From: Acidobacteriota bacterium
GTDB lineage: Bacteria; Acidobacteriota; Thermoanaerobaculia; Gp7-AA8
Direction: 5' to 3'
Assembly (NCBI GenBank): GCA_021325515.1
Contig: JAJPHC010000028.1
Coordinates: forward strand, 109,019-173,018
Length of the DNA stretch: 64,000 nucleotides
A program made the translations under genes and the position numbers. Positions 43,699-52,681 of the stretch are shown piece after piece; within the stretch, counting starts at the first letter, position 1; each line of letters begins with the position of its first letter. The notes under the pieces are model-generated. The model was given only the letters and a program-made list of their open reading frames with translations, did no database searches and was not told the DNA's origin.

Positions 43699-45357
43699 AT
43701 GGCCGATCAACTTCAGATCCATTACGTTGACCTCGGCGTTCCACGCGTGGCCGACTTGCGCGGTGAGATGTCCGTCGGTCGCACCGAGGGGAACGATCTC
43801 GTTCTCAACCATCCGTCTGTTTCTCGCAAGCACGCGCGTTTCGAAGCGCGCAACGGCCAGTGGTGGATCATCGACCTCAAATCCACCAACGGCGTGAAGG
43901 TCAACGGAAACCTGATCACGGAGTCGGCGGTCACGCCGGGCGACAAGATTCTGATCGGCTCGGTACAGCTCGAGCTCAAAGGGATGCCGTCGGTCGACTT
44001 CACGAGCGAGTCGATGTTCGACAACCCGTCGGGCACGGTCATCCGCCGCATCTCCGACTTCAACTCCGAGTTCAATCTCGATTTTCAGGAAGTCGACAAG
44101 CCCGTTCAGCGCGACAAGTCGGAACCCGGCCTCAAGCCGGAACCCGCGATCGCACGCGAGAAGATCTTCCAGGTGCTGGTGCAGGTCGCGAAGGCGATGC
44201 TGCAGAGCGACAATCTCGACTCGCTGCTCAACGTCGTGATGGACATGATCTTCAAGTACCTGCCGGTCGAGCGCGGTCTGCTGATCCTGTTCGACGAAGC
44301 AGGCAATCCGATTCCGAAGCTGACGAAGTTCATCGAAGGCGCGAACGCGGAAGACATTCCGATCTCGCGCACGATCCTCAAGATGGTCGCCGAGCAGCAG
44401 GTCGCGCTGATGACTTCGAATGCGCTCGAAGATGCGCGGCTCCTCGGCGGGAAGTCGATCGCGATCCACGGCATCCGTTCCGCGATGTGCGTGCCGCTGT
44501 GGAACCGGCAGCGCGTCATCGGCGCGGTGCAGGTCGATTCTCCGATTCATGTCGGACGCTTCACGGAAGAAGATCTCGACCTGCTGACCGCGCTGGCGAA
44601 TTTTGCGGCCGTCGCGATCGAGCGCGCGCAGCTCGGCGAGAAGGTCGAGCAGGAGCGGAAGATCCGCTCGAAGATGGAGCGCTATCACTCGCCCGCGGTC
44701 ATCGACGAAATCGTGAAAGGCGTCGTCTCGACGTCCGAGAGCGAAATCCGCAGCGCCGATGTGTCGATCCTCTTTGCCGACATCTCCGGCTTCACCACGA
44801 TCTCCGAAACGAAGAAACCGGAAGAAGTGTCGGAGTTCCTCTCGCACTTCTTCAACGCCGCGGTCGATGCGATCTTCGCCTACGGAGGCACGCTCGACAA
44901 ATTCATCGGCGACGCGGTGATGGCGTTCTTCGGTGCGCCGATTCCGCAGGACGATCACGCCGATCGCGCGGTGCTCGCCGGCCTGATGCTGCAGCGCCTC
45001 GTCGGCGACTGGAACGAGCTGCGCGAGAAAGAAGGATTGCCGCAGGTCCGCGTGCGCGTCGGGATCAACAGCGGTCCGGCAGTCGTCGGCAACGTCGGCG
45101 CGGAAAAACGCGTCGACTACACCGTGCTCGGCTCCTCGGTGAACATCGCCTCGCGCCTCGAGAGCGGCGTCGCGAAACCGGGACAGGTCGTCATCTCGAA
45201 GAACACCCTCGAGCGCATCATGGGCTCGTTCCACACCGAGCCCCTCGGCGAGTTCGCACTGAAAGGCCTGCAGCAGAAGATGCCGGTCTTCGAAGTGCTA
45301 GGCGCACCGAACATGCCGACCCCATCGCCCGACACGATGCACGTCACCTCCCACTGA
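43699..45357 (+). CDS. Class III adenylate cyclase with FHA and GAF domains
   Basis: The product has 552 residues, cytoplasmic. The FHA domain (about 1-95) has 'MSVGRTEGNDLVL', 'VSRKHARF' and 'STNGVKVNG'. A GAF domain spans about 155-315. A short helix leads to the cyclase domain (about 345-540): 'SILFADISGFT' with the first metal Asp, 'LDKFIGDAVMAFFGAP' with the purine-binding Lys and second metal Asp, and 'DYTVLGSSVNIASRLES' with the second purine contact and transition-state Asn/Arg. The Lys/Asp pair points to cAMP. Cyclase output could be set by phospho-Thr partners from the divergent kinase cluster. Confidence 0.93.
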   Translation: MADQLQIHYVDLGVPRVADLRGEMSVGRTEGNDLVLNHPSVSRKHARFEARNGQWWIIDLKSTNGVKVNGNLITESAVTPGDKILIGSVQLELKGMPSVDFTSESMFDNPSGTVIRRISDFNSEFNLDFQEVDKPVQRDKSEPGLKPEPAIAREKIFQVLVQVAKAMLQSDNLDSLLNVVMDMIFKYLPVERGLLILFDEAGNPIPKLTKFIEGANAEDIPISRTILKMVAEQQVALMTSNALEDARLLGGKSIAIHGIRSAMCVPLWNRQRVIGAVQVDSPIHVGRFTEEDLDLLTALANFAAVAIERAQLGEKVEQERKIRSKMERYHSPAVIDEIVKGVVSTSESEIRSADVSILFADISGFTTISETKKPEEVSEFLSHFFNAAVDAIFAYGGTLDKFIGDAVMAFFGAPIPQDDHADRAVLAGLMLQRLVGDWNELREKEGLPQVRVRVGINSGPAVVGNVGAEKRVDYTVLGSSVNIASRLESGVAKPGQVVISKNTLERIMGSFHTEPLGEFALKGLQQKMPVFEVLGAPNMPTPSPDTMHVTSH

Positions 45358-45486
45358 ATGGGAGGATGGGAGGATGGGACTATGGGACCTATGGGACCTA
45401 TGGGACCAATAGGTGGAACGACGAATAACCGCCTCCGCCTATAGGTCCCATAGGTCCCATAGGTCCCATAGTCCCATCCTCCCATC
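45358..45486. repeat. 9-bp repeat array (ATGGGACCT) opposite its reverse complement at a convergent junction
   Basis: gggaggat and atgggacct units run from the cyclase stop to ~45411; the reverse-complement units (aggtcccat, cctcccatc) run from ~45439 to 45486. The hairpin arms are ~50 bp. The unit is the same as in 32873-32970 and in mtgA. There is no gene in the interval. Confidence 0.85.
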
Positions 45487-45488
45487 AT

Positions 45489-46370
45489 TCACTGCGTGTT
45501 TCGCTGGACGAAATCGAGCACGGTCAGCGCGGTCATCGTCACGGCATCCTTGATTCCGTCGCCTGCGCTCGTCGCTTTCGCAACTTCGGGATGCGCAGCG
45601 GCGGCAAATCCGTAAGTCGTGAAGTGAATGTGATGCATGCCGATGGTCTGCATCGTGTTCAGCGACGCGCTGTGCACTTCGTGCAGCAGCGTGAAATCGG
45701 GCTTCATGGAGGGATCGAGCTCTTCGTAGATGTGCATCAGCGGCGGGACCTTCGCGTCCTTCCGGAACGAAGGAGCGGCCTCCAGCTCGGCTGTGCCGGT
45801 GGCGGTACCGATCCCGCCGTCGAGACTGATGAGCGCGCGGATTCCGGAATCGCGCATCGTCAGCAGCAACGCGGAGCGCGCGCCGAAACTATGGCCGATG
45901 ACGACCGTTCGCTTCGGCAGCGCAAGCTTCTCGCTGATGGCGACCTTGCGCGCCTTCTCCAGCGCATCCGCCTGCTCCTCGGCAAAGGATGCGATCTGCG
46001 ACTCGCTCGTCATCGCCTTCGCGATCATCGGCGACGGCACGCTCGCAACCACGAAACCGTTGCTCGCGAGGTACTCGCTCAGAATGGCCTGATCCGCTGC
46101 ATCTTCACCGTTGCCCTGCGCGATCAGCACGAGCGGATATTTCTTCTTCTGCGCAGGCGCGTCGGCCTTCGCGATCACTTCGTCCGCGATGAAATGATCG
46201 AGCAGTTCCGACTTCTCGTCGCGCTTGAGGTAATCGCGAAACGTCATCGCGCGGCCGCCTTCCTCGGCCGGATACCAGAGGTCGACGCCTTCGACGCGGC
46301 GATAGCCCACGGGCTGCGGCCCGGGCTGGAGACCGGCGGAGAGAAGAAGGACCGCGAAGAAGAGTCTCAC
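45489..46370 (-). CDS. Exported alpha/beta hydrolase (dienelactone-hydrolase/PAF-AH-like)
   Basis: The product has 293 residues. Signal peptide 'MRLFFAVLLLSAGLQ'. Core: 'YPLVLIAQGNGE' (oxyanion strand), the nucleophile elbow 'GHSFGARSAL', 'ISLDGGIG' and a His-rich C-terminal part ('GMHHIHFTTYGFAAAAHPEV') that should hold the catalytic His. It probably hydrolyses an ester or amide outside the cytoplasm; the substrate is unknown. It stands 9 bp after the uvrA-side gene boundary on the same strand but with no functional link to it. Confidence 0.8.
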   Translation of the reverse strand: MRLFFAVLLLSAGLQPGPQPVGYRRVEGVDLWYPAEEGGRAMTFRDYLKRDEKSELLDHFIADEVIAKADAPAQKKKYPLVLIAQGNGEDAADQAILSEYLASNGFVVASVPSPMIAKAMTSESQIASFAEEQADALEKARKVAISEKLALPKRTVVIGHSFGARSALLLTMRDSGIRALISLDGGIGTATGTAELEAAPSFRKDAKVPPLMHIYEELDPSMKPDFTLLHEVHSASLNTMQTIGMHHIHFTTYGFAAAAHPEVAKATSAGDGIKDAVTMTALTVLDFVQRNTQ

Positions 46371-46379
46371 ACCATAAGG

Positions 46380-49220
46380 TTACCGCGAGCTGGCGACGCG
46401 CGCCTGCGAAACCGCCAGGATCTTCCGCAGAAACTCCGACGTCGGCGCATTCGACTTCTTCGCAACTTCCTCCGGCGTTCCCGTCGCGATCACCCGGCCG
46501 CCGGCATCGCCGCCTTCGGGGCCGAGATCGATGACGTGATCCGCGGTCTTGATGACATCGAGGTTGTGCTCGATCACCACGACCGTATTTCCGCGATCGA
46601 CGAGGCCGTGCATGAGATGCAGCAGCTTGGCGACATCGTCGAAGTGCAGGCCGGTCGTCGGCTCATCGAGGATGTACATCGTGCGGCCGGTTGCGCGTTT
46701 CGCGAGCTCCTTGGCGAGCTTCACGCGCTGCGCCTCGCCGCCCGACAACGTCGTCGACGACTGCCCGAGCCGGATGTAGCCGAGGCCGACTTCGTCGAGA
46801 GTGCGGAGGATGTTGAAGATCTTCGGGACGTTGCGGAACGTCTCGATGCCCTGCTCGACCGTCATGTCGAGGATGTCCGCGATCGACGAGCCCTTGTACT
46901 TCACTTCGAGCGTCTCGCGGTTGTAGCGCTTGCCGCCGCAGACATCGCACGTGACGTAGATGTCGGGGAGGAAGTGCATCTCGATCTTGATCTGGCCGTC
47001 GCCCTTGCACGCCTCGCAGCGGCCGCCCTTGACGTTGAAGGAGAAGCGTCCCGGCCCGTAGCCGCGCATGCGCGCTTCGGGCGTGGCCGCCATGAGGTTG
47101 CGGATCTCGGTGAAGAGCTGCGTGTAGGTCGCGGGATTCGAGCGCGGCGTGCGGCCGATCGGCGACTGATCGATGTCGATCACCTTGTCGAGATGCTCCA
47201 GACCGTCGATGCCGTCGTGCTCGCCCGGCGTGTCGATCGCGTCGTAGAAATGCTGCGACAGCGCCTTGTAGAGGATGTCGTTGACGAGCGTCGACTTGCC
47301 GGAGCCGCTCACGCCCGTCACGGCGATGAAGAGCCCGAGGGGGAACTCGACGTCGATGTTCTTGAGATTGTTCTGGCGCGCCCCGCGAATGACCAGCGAG
47401 TTCTCACTCGCCGTCCGGCGCTGCGCGGGAACTTCGATGCGCGACTCGCCGCGCAGATACTTCGCAGTCAGTGACGACGGGAACGTCTTCACCTGTTCGA
47501 GCGAGCCCTCCGCGACGACCTGCCCGCCGTGCACGCCGGCACGGGGACCGAGGTCGATGATGTGATCGGCGGTCTCGATCGTCTCTTCGTCGTGCTCGAC
47601 GACGATGACGGTGTTGCCGAGCTCGCGCAGCTCGAGCAGCGATTCGATGAGCTTGCGGTTGTCGCGCTGATGCAGGCCGATCGACGGCTCATCGAGCACG
47701 TAGAGCACGCCCATCAGCTTCGAACCGATCTGCGTCGCGAGACGAATGCGCTGCGCCTCGCCGCCGGAGAGCGTTGCGCCGCCGCGATCGAGGGTGAGAT
47801 AGCCGACGCCGACGGCGTTGAGGAAGTGCAGACGATCGCGCACTTCCTTCAGGATCTTGCCGGCGATCTGCTCCTCGCGCGCGCTCAGATCGATGTCGCG
47901 GAAGAACGTTTCCGCTTCGAGCAACTGCTGCTTCACGACCTCATCGATCGGCTTGCCGGCCACGGTCACGCTCAGCGCTTCCGGCTTCAGGCGGCGGCCG
48001 TTGCACTCCGGACACTTCGCCGGCGTCATGAAACGCTCGATCTCTTCACGGATGTCGTCGTTGTCCGACTCGTGATAGCGGCGCTGCAGCATCGGAACGA
48101 GGCCTTCGTAGTTGCCGTTGTAGTGATAGGAGCTGTCGGAGCCCTGGAACTCGAAGCGGATCTTGTCTTCCGATCCGTAGAGGATGCAGTTGCGCGCCTT
48201 CTGCGGGAGCTTCGCCCACGGCGTGGAGAGCGCGAACTTGTAGTGTTTGGCGAGCGTGTGAATCTGCTTGATCCGCCAGTTGTCGGCGCCTTCCTTCCAG
48301 ATCGCGATCGCTCCTTCTTCGATCGACTTCGAAGAATCGGGAACGATCTTGCGCTCGTCGATCTCGAGCAGAACGCCGAGGCCGGAGCAGCGCGCGCAGG
48401 CGCCGAAGGGAGAGTTGAAGGAGAAGAGACGCGGCGTGATCTCTCCGATCGAGATCCCGCAGTCGGGGCAGGCGTAGTTCTGCGAGAGGAGCTCCTCGCG
48501 CTTGTCCTCCTGATAGAGGATCTTCACGAGTCCTTTCGACACTCGCGTCGCCGTCTCCAGCGAATCCGCCAGACGCTGCGCGATCCCTTCCTTCACCACG
48601 ATGCGATCGATGCGCACGTCGATGTCGTGCTTTTTCTGCTTGTCGAGCGTGGGGGGATCGGAAAGCTCGACCTCGCGGCCGTCGACGATCGCGTGCGTGA
48701 AGCCTTCCTTCACCATCTGCAGCATCTGCTTGCGGTACTCCCCCTTCTTGCCGCGAACGTACGGCGCGAGGATGGTGAACTTCGTCCCGTTCGGCAGTGC
48801 GAGCAGGCGATCGACCATCTGCTGGATCGTCTGGGGGCGGATCTCCTGTCCGCAGCTCGTGCAATGCGGAGTTCCGATCGACGCGTAAAGCAGACGGAGA
48901 TAGTCGTAGATCTCGGTGACGGTCCCGACCGTGGAACGCGGGTTGCGCGACGTCGTCCGCTGTTCGATCGAGATCGCGGGCGAGAGCCCCTCGATCGAAT
49001 CGACATCCGGCTTCTCCATCTGCTCGAGGAACTGGCGTGCATACGCACTCAGCGATTCGACATACCTCCGCTGCCCTTCGGCGAAGATCGTGTCGAACGC
49101 AAGCGACGACTTGCCCGAGCCCGAAACGCCCGTGATGACGACGAACTTGTTGCGGGGGATGACGACGTCGATGTTCTTGAGGTTGTGCTCGCGGGCGCCG
49201 CGGATGACGATGGAGTCCAT
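46380..49220 (-). CDS. uvrA: Excinuclease ABC subunit A
   Basis: The product has 946 residues, full length for UvrA. Two ABC ATPase modules: Walker A '[14 protein letters not shown]' near the N-terminus and '[13 protein letters not shown]' near residue 640, each with a signature ('[10 protein letters not shown]' and '[10 protein letters not shown]') and Walker B ('[15 protein letters not shown]' and '[12 protein letters not shown]'). Zinc modules include '[16 protein letters not shown]' and '[14 protein letters not shown]'. UvrA recognises bulky DNA lesions and loads UvrB in nucleotide-excision repair. It is cytoplasmic and not in an obvious operon; no LexA-type box was looked for in detail. 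Confidence 0.98.
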   Translation of the reverse strand: MDSIVIRGAREHNLKNIDVVIPRNKFVVITGVSGSGKSSLAFDTIFAEGQRRYVESLSAYARQFLEQMEKPDVDSIEGLSPAISIEQRTTSRNPRSTVGTVTEIYDYLRLLYASIGTPHCTSCGQEIRPQTIQQMVDRLLALPNGTKFTILAPYVRGKKGEYRKQMLQMVKEGFTHAIVDGREVELSDPPTLDKQKKHDIDVRIDRIVVKEGIAQRLADSLETATRVSKGLVKILYQEDKREELLSQNYACPDCGISIGEITPRLFSFNSPFGACARCSGLGVLLEIDERKIVPDSSKSIEEGAIAIWKEGADNWRIKQIHTLAKHYKFALSTPWAKLPQKARNCILYGSEDKIRFEFQGSDSSYHYNGNYEGLVPMLQRRYHESDNDDIREEIERFMTPAKCPECNGRRLKPEALSVTVAGKPIDEVVKQQLLEAETFFRDIDLSAREEQIAGKILKEVRDRLHFLNAVGVGYLTLDRGGATLSGGEAQRIRLATQIGSKLMGVLYVLDEPSIGLHQRDNRKLIESLLELRELGNTVIVVEHDEETIETADHIIDLGPRAGVHGGQVVAEGSLEQVKTFPSSLTAKYLRGESRIEVPAQRRTASENSLVIRGARQNNLKNIDVEFPLGLFIAVTGVSGSGKSTLVNDILYKALSQHFYDAIDTPGEHDGIDGLEHLDKVIDIDQSPIGRTPRSNPATYTQLFTEIRNLMAATPEARMRGYGPGRFSFNVKGGRCEACKGDGQIKIEMHFLPDIYVTCDVCGGKRYNRETLEVKYKGSSIADILDMTVEQGIETFRNVPKIFNILRTLDEVGLGYIRLGQSSTTLSGGEAQRVKLAKELAKRATGRTMYILDEPTTGLHFDDVAKLLHLMHGLVDRGNTVVVIEHNLDVIKTADHVIDLGPEGGDAGGRVIATGTPEEVAKKSNAPTSEFLRKILAVSQARVASSR

Positions 49221-49262
49221 GAAGCAGAATCTAACGCTGGGGGAGGCCGCAGGCTTCCCGTT

Positions 49263-49574
49263 CTACACGGAGTGGAGCAACCAGTCGCGGTAGGGGCCGC
49301 GGACATCCGCCGGATCGATGACGACGAATTCCGGCACTTCGTACGGATGTCGCTCAAAGAGCTTCGCTTGCAGCGCGTCGAGACGTTCGTCTACCGTCTT
49401 GATCAAAAGCAGTTGCTCCTGGTCTTCGGCGACTTTTCCTTCCCAACGGTAGACGGACTCCACAGCAGGGAGAATGCTCACGCAGGCGGCGAGCCGTAGC
49501 TCGACGAGCTCTCTCGCGAGAGGACGGGCGTCGAAGCCGGCGCCCGCGGTCGTGAGAACGAGGAGCGGCTTCAC
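49263..49574 (-). CDS. cutA: Divalent-cation tolerance protein CutA
   Basis: The product has 103 residues, the usual size. Hallmarks: '[27 protein letters not shown]' read in two parts, 'EQLLLIKT', and '[11 protein letters not shown]' near the C-terminus. The family forms very stable trimers with a ferredoxin-like fold and is linked to copper tolerance, though its exact role is debated. The ATG overlaps the stop of the exported-protein gene upstream (ATGA), so it is translated from the same message. Confidence 0.95.
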   Translation of the reverse strand: MKPLLVLTTAGAGFDARPLARELVELRLAACVSILPAVESVYRWEGKVAEDQEQLLLIKTVDERLDALQAKLFERHPYEVPEFVVIDPADVRGPYRDWLLHSV

Positions 49575-50155
49575 TCGGCCTGCTTGTATTCCGCAATGCG
49601 GGCGGCGGCATCGCGCGCGACGTCATGCGCCGCACGTTTGAACTGCGCAATCTCCATCACCGGCAGCGACACCCAGCCGATGAGTCCCGGCACGCCGACA
49701 CCGATGGAGGAAGGCGCCAGCCCTCGCTTCGAATGCTCGAGCTCGAATCGCCGAATCAGCTCGAGTGAGCGGCCGTCGTAGAGGCGGATCTCCGCCGCGA
49801 CATGTGCGACGACCAGCGAGACGTCGACGGCAACCGCGCCTGCACCGAGACCTACGCCGCCCTGCGAGCCGGAGGACGCATCGCTTGCGGCGATCTCGAC
49901 GTAGTAGTCGGCCGCGGAATCGGCATTCCGATTCAGATCGTCATACGTCGCCTTCGCGTCGAAGGCATCGAAGCCCCCCTTCTGCAGCTCCTCGCGCAGA
50001 TACTTCCGGATCGCGGAAGCCATCCGCTCGTCCGCACCTTCGTAGCGCGCGGGCGTCAGCAGGATCCCGACGCGATTGCCGCGATGCGTCGTGTCGAGCG
50101 CGAGCGCAGAACCGGCGGCGAGCAGAACAGCGAGAAGGAGTGAAGCCCGTTTCAT
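49571..50155 (-). CDS. Exported protein of unknown function upstream of cutA
   Basis: The product has 194 residues. Signal peptide 'RASLLLAVLLAAGSALAL'. The mature part alternates strands and helices: 'RVGILLTPARYEG', a helix 'RMASAIRKYLREELQKGGF', 'YYVEIAASDASSG', a Gly/Val-rich strand pair and 'AAEIRLYDGRSLELIRRFE'. This resembles periplasmic beta-alpha domains such as those of LPP20/DUF4136-like proteins, but I cannot name the family. It is coupled to cutA by an ATGA overlap and divergent from mtgA (27 bp between starts). Confidence 0.7.
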   Translation of the reverse strand: MKRASLLLAVLLAAGSALALDTTHRGNRVGILLTPARYEGADERMASAIRKYLREELQKGGFDAFDAKATYDDLNRNADSAADYYVEIAASDASSGSQGGVGLGAGAVAVDVSLVVAHVAAEIRLYDGRSLELIRRFELEHSKRGLAPSSIGVGVPGLIGWVSLPVMEIAQFKRAAHDVARDAAARIAEYKQAE

Positions 50156-50182
50156 GACATCAATCTAAGTACAATCCGCCGA

Positions 50183-51136
50183 TTGTTCAAACGCCTCTTC
50201 TTCGGTGCGCTGTTTCTGCTCCTCGCCGCCGTCGCGTGGGAGTGGCTGACGTTTCCCGATGTCGAGGCGCTCGCGAAGAATCCGCCTAAGACCACGGCGT
50301 TCATGGATCAGCGCCGCGAACAGCTTCGTGAAGCCGGCAAAGACCCCACGCTGCAGTACACCTGGGTGCCTTACGAACGGATCTCGCCCTTCCTGCGGCG
50401 CGCCGTGCTGGTCGCGGAAGACGACGCTTTCTACGAGCATCACGGCATCGATGTGAAAGGAATGCAGGAGGCGATCGAGAAGGATTGGGAGAAGAAGCGC
50501 CTGTCGCACGGCGGCTCGACGATCACCCAGCAGCTCGCGAAAAATCTCTATCTCTCGCCGTCACGCAATCCGCTGCGCAAGATCAGGGAGTTCTTCCTCG
50601 CGCGCTCCCTCGAGAGACATCTCACGAAGAAGCGCATCCTCGAGCTCTACCTCAATGTCGTCGAGATGGGGGAGCGCATCTACGGCGCGGAAGCCGCTGC
50701 ACGCGCCTATTTCCATCGCCCCGCGTCGGCGCTCACGCCGCCTCAGGCCGCGCTGCTCGCAGGCTGCCTCCCCAACCCGCGCCTCATGAATCCCGCCGCG
50801 CCTAACAAGAGGCTGCACTCGCGGCAGACGATGATCCTCTCCCGCATGCGGCGCTGGGGGTACTTGTTCGAGCAGGAAGTGTTGACGGAGAAGAAGAAGG
50901 AGACGACTGGGACGGATGGGACGGATGGGACGGATGGGACCGATGGGACCGATGGGACCGATGGGACCACTGGGACCGACACTGGGACCACTGAGACCAC
51001 TGTGACTACTGGGACTACTGAAACTACTGGGACAACTGAAACTACTGGGACCACTGAAACCACCGGGACCACCGAAACCACCACCGCCCCCCCGTCCCCC
51101 TCGCCCCGCGACAGCGGGGAGAGGGGCCAGGAGTGA
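50183..51136 (+). CDS. mtgA: Monofunctional peptidoglycan glycosyltransferase with repeat-derived C-terminal tail
   Basis: The product has 317 residues from TTG at 50183. Signal anchor 'LFFGALFLLLAAVAW'. GT51 motifs: catalytic Glu79 in 'EDDAFYEHHGID', 'GGSTITQQLAKNLYLSPSRN' and 'KKRILELYLNVVEMG'. It polymerises lipid II into glycan strands in the periplasm. The real enzyme ends near residue 240. The last ~75 residues are translated repeats: 'TDGTDGTDGT' then 'TTGTTETTGT', then 'PSPSPRDSGERGQE', which is a CCCCTC...GAGGGG palindrome read in frame. Typical MtgA proteins are ~230-240 residues, so the tail looks like a repeat expansion over the original stop. Confidence 0.9.
   Translation: MFKRLFFGALFLLLAAVAWEWLTFPDVEALAKNPPKTTAFMDQRREQLREAGKDPTLQYTWVPYERISPFLRRAVLVAEDDAFYEHHGIDVKGMQEAIEKDWEKKRLSHGGSTITQQLAKNLYLSPSRNPLRKIREFFLARSLERHLTKKRILELYLNVVEMGERIYGAEAAARAYFHRPASALTPPQAALLAGCLPNPRLMNPAAPNKRLHSRQTMILSRMRRWGYLFEQEVLTEKKKETTGTDGTDGTDGTDGTDGTDGTTGTDTGTTETTVTTGTTETTGTTETTGTTETTGTTETTTAPPSPSPRDSGERGQE
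50905..51081. repeat. 9-bp GGGAC-type repeat array inside mtgA
   Basis: About 19 units of a 9-mer (gggacggat, gggaccgat, then gggactact/gggaccact variants) run in frame, encoding TDG and then TTG/ETT repeats. The unit is the same family as the intergenic arrays at 32873 and 45358, but here there is no complementary arm. Confidence 0.85.
51097..51126. terminator. CCCCTC(G)CCCCGC hairpin at the mtgA 3' end
   Basis: cccctcgccccgc and gcggggagagggg pair around gaca, ending 10 bp before the mtgA stop codon. It is the last structure before the convergent cytochrome gene (9 bp between stops). Similar palindromes are dispersed repeats in many GC-rich genomes. The lack of a T tract argues against a classical intrinsic terminator. 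Confidence 0.6.
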
Positions 51137-51145
51137 GGGGCACAA

Positions 51146-51463
51146 CTACGGCCGCTGCCGAACCGGTGCAATCGGCAGCGTGTGCCGCGGCTTGAACGAC
51201 CGGTTGTCCACTCCGAAGTGCTTCGCCAGATAGTCGATGATCACCGGCTTCTCGTCTTCGGTCACGCCGGCACCCCAGCGCATCATCTTCTCGACTGTCG
51301 CGGTCCACTGCTTCTGCGTCAGCCGCTGCTGCAGCAGCAGGTCAGCCGAATGACATGCGTAGCAGCGCGACTCGACGGCGCTCTTCCCTTTTCCTTCCGG
51401 CAGCGTGCCGAATTTCGTGCCGATGAGCGGCAGCGCGGCAGCGAGGAGAATCGCCAGCTTCAT
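51146..51463 (-). CDS. Mono-haem cytochrome c, electron acceptor of the molybdoenzyme
   Basis: The product has 105 residues from the ATG at 51463. Signal peptide 'MKLAILLAAALPLIG'. The haem site is Cys34-Tyr-Ala-Cys37-His38, and 'VEKMMRWGAGV' gives candidate axial methionines. It should act in the periplasm. The ATG overlaps the stop of the sulfite-oxidase-like gene (ATGA), the arrangement of SorAB-type sulfite dehydrogenases, where the small cytochrome takes electrons from the molybdenum subunit. Confidence 0.9.
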   Translation of the reverse strand: MKLAILLAAALPLIGTKFGTLPEGKGKSAVESRCYACHSADLLLQQRLTQKQWTATVEKMMRWGAGVTEDEKPVIIDYLAKHFGVDNRSFKPRHTLPIAPVRQRP

Positions 51464-52593
51464 GCCCTCACCTCCACATCGACGGAATGCCAGCCGTTGT
51501 ACAGATAGCCGCTCTGATTCCAGACCGACTCGCGCGGCTGCGTCTGTCCGCGATCGTCCGTCGCGCGCACGAACAGGCGTGCCTTGCCTGCGCTGCGCGG
51601 GGTCCATCGATGAGACCACCGTCTCCACGCCCAGGGGCTGTGGCGCGCGTCGAGGTCTGCGCTCCGCCACGTGGCGCCATCGTCGTCGCTGATCTCGACC
51701 TTCGCGATGTCCGGCGAACCGGAGAAGGCAAAGCCGCTGATCGTCGATGCGGCGCCGGCCTTCGCATGCTTCGGCGCCGTCGTGATGTTCGACTTCACCG
51801 CGAGTTCCGTCACGGGCTTCATCTCTTCAGGCTTGAACGTGACACCCGGTTCGCCCGGCTTCAGCGGATAGCGATATCCCGTGTCCATGTAGAAGCCTTT
51901 CTGCGGTTGCGGTTGTGCGCTGAGGCGCACGAGCCACTTCATCCAGTGATCGCCGCACCATCCGGGGACGACGAGACGCAGCGGCGCGCCATGCATCGCC
52001 GCCAGCGGCTTGCCGTTCATCTCGTACGCGAGAATCGCATCGCTCATCACCTTCTCCATTTCGATCGAGCGATGAAATGGAGGGACGTTCCCCGGAGGAT
52101 CATCCGAGCCGAACGTGTGCAGATGCTGCGCGGTCGATTTCACTTTCGCCCGCTCGAGGAGATCGCGGACGGCGACTCCTTTCCACTGCGCATTCCCGAC
52201 CGCGCCGTAGCTCCACTGGACACCGGGCACCGAGGGCGTGTAGAGTGCGCGTCCATTTCCTGCGCATTGCAGGACACATGTGACCTCGGTCACGCGCATT
52301 TTGCGCAAATCGTCGAGACTGAGATTCAACGACTCCTCGACGTCACCATCAACGGTGAGACGCCACTGCTTCGGGTCGGGTGTGCGCGGATTCCAGTGGC
52401 TCCGGACAAAGAACAATCCTACGGGAGTGATGTAGTCGGTCAGCAGCTCGAGCGGTGTTTCCGCGTTCACGGCATAACCGTTCATCTGCAGCATGTACTG
52501 TTCGCGCGCCTTCGGATCGGCCAGGAGTGCCGCGGGTGCGAACGATGCGGCTGCGGACAGCGCCAGGAAGCGACGGCGATCGACAACAGGCAT
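51460..52593 (-). CDS. Sulfite-oxidase-family molybdoenzyme (SorA-like)
   Basis: The product has 377 residues from the ATG at 52593. The N-terminus 'DRRRFLALSAAASFAPAALL' is a twin-arginine export signal. The molybdopterin domain has 'LFFVRSHWNP', the expected Mo-ligand Cys110 in 'CVLQCAGNGR' and 'RLVVPGWCGDHWMKWL'. The C-terminal Ig-like dimerisation domain follows ('GFAFSGSPDIAKVEIS DDGATWR' pattern, then 'ATDDRGQTQP'). It probably oxidises sulfite (or a related oxyanion) in the periplasm and passes electrons to the overlapping cytochrome. Folded export needs cofactor insertion first, to which the moaA product at 19 kb would contribute. Confidence 0.9.
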   Translation of the reverse strand: MPVVDRRRFLALSAAASFAPAALLADPKAREQYMLQMNGYAVNAETPLELLTDYITPVGLFFVRSHWNPRTPDPKQWRLTVDGDVEESLNLSLDDLRKMRVTEVTCVLQCAGNGRALYTPSVPGVQWSYGAVGNAQWKGVAVRDLLERAKVKSTAQHLHTFGSDDPPGNVPPFHRSIEMEKVMSDAILAYEMNGKPLAAMHGAPLRLVVPGWCGDHWMKWLVRLSAQPQPQKGFYMDTGYRYPLKPGEPGVTFKPEEMKPVTELAVKSNITTAPKHAKAGAASTISGFAFSGSPDIAKVEISDDDGATWRSADLDARHSPWAWRRWSHRWTPRSAGKARLFVRATDDRGQTQPRESVWNQSGYLYNGWHSVDVEVRA

Positions 52594-52681
52594 GAAACGA
52601 AAGTCTAACGCATTGAAGATCAATGATTTCGATTTGCAAACGATGAAACTGGTCCGGGATTTGCCCATACGCGTCGAGCGT

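Noticed and set aside
35768..45357. Type VI secretion regulatory cluster
   Set aside because: Kinase, PP2C and FHA genes are there, but no tss, clpV, hcp or vgrG gene occurs in the window.
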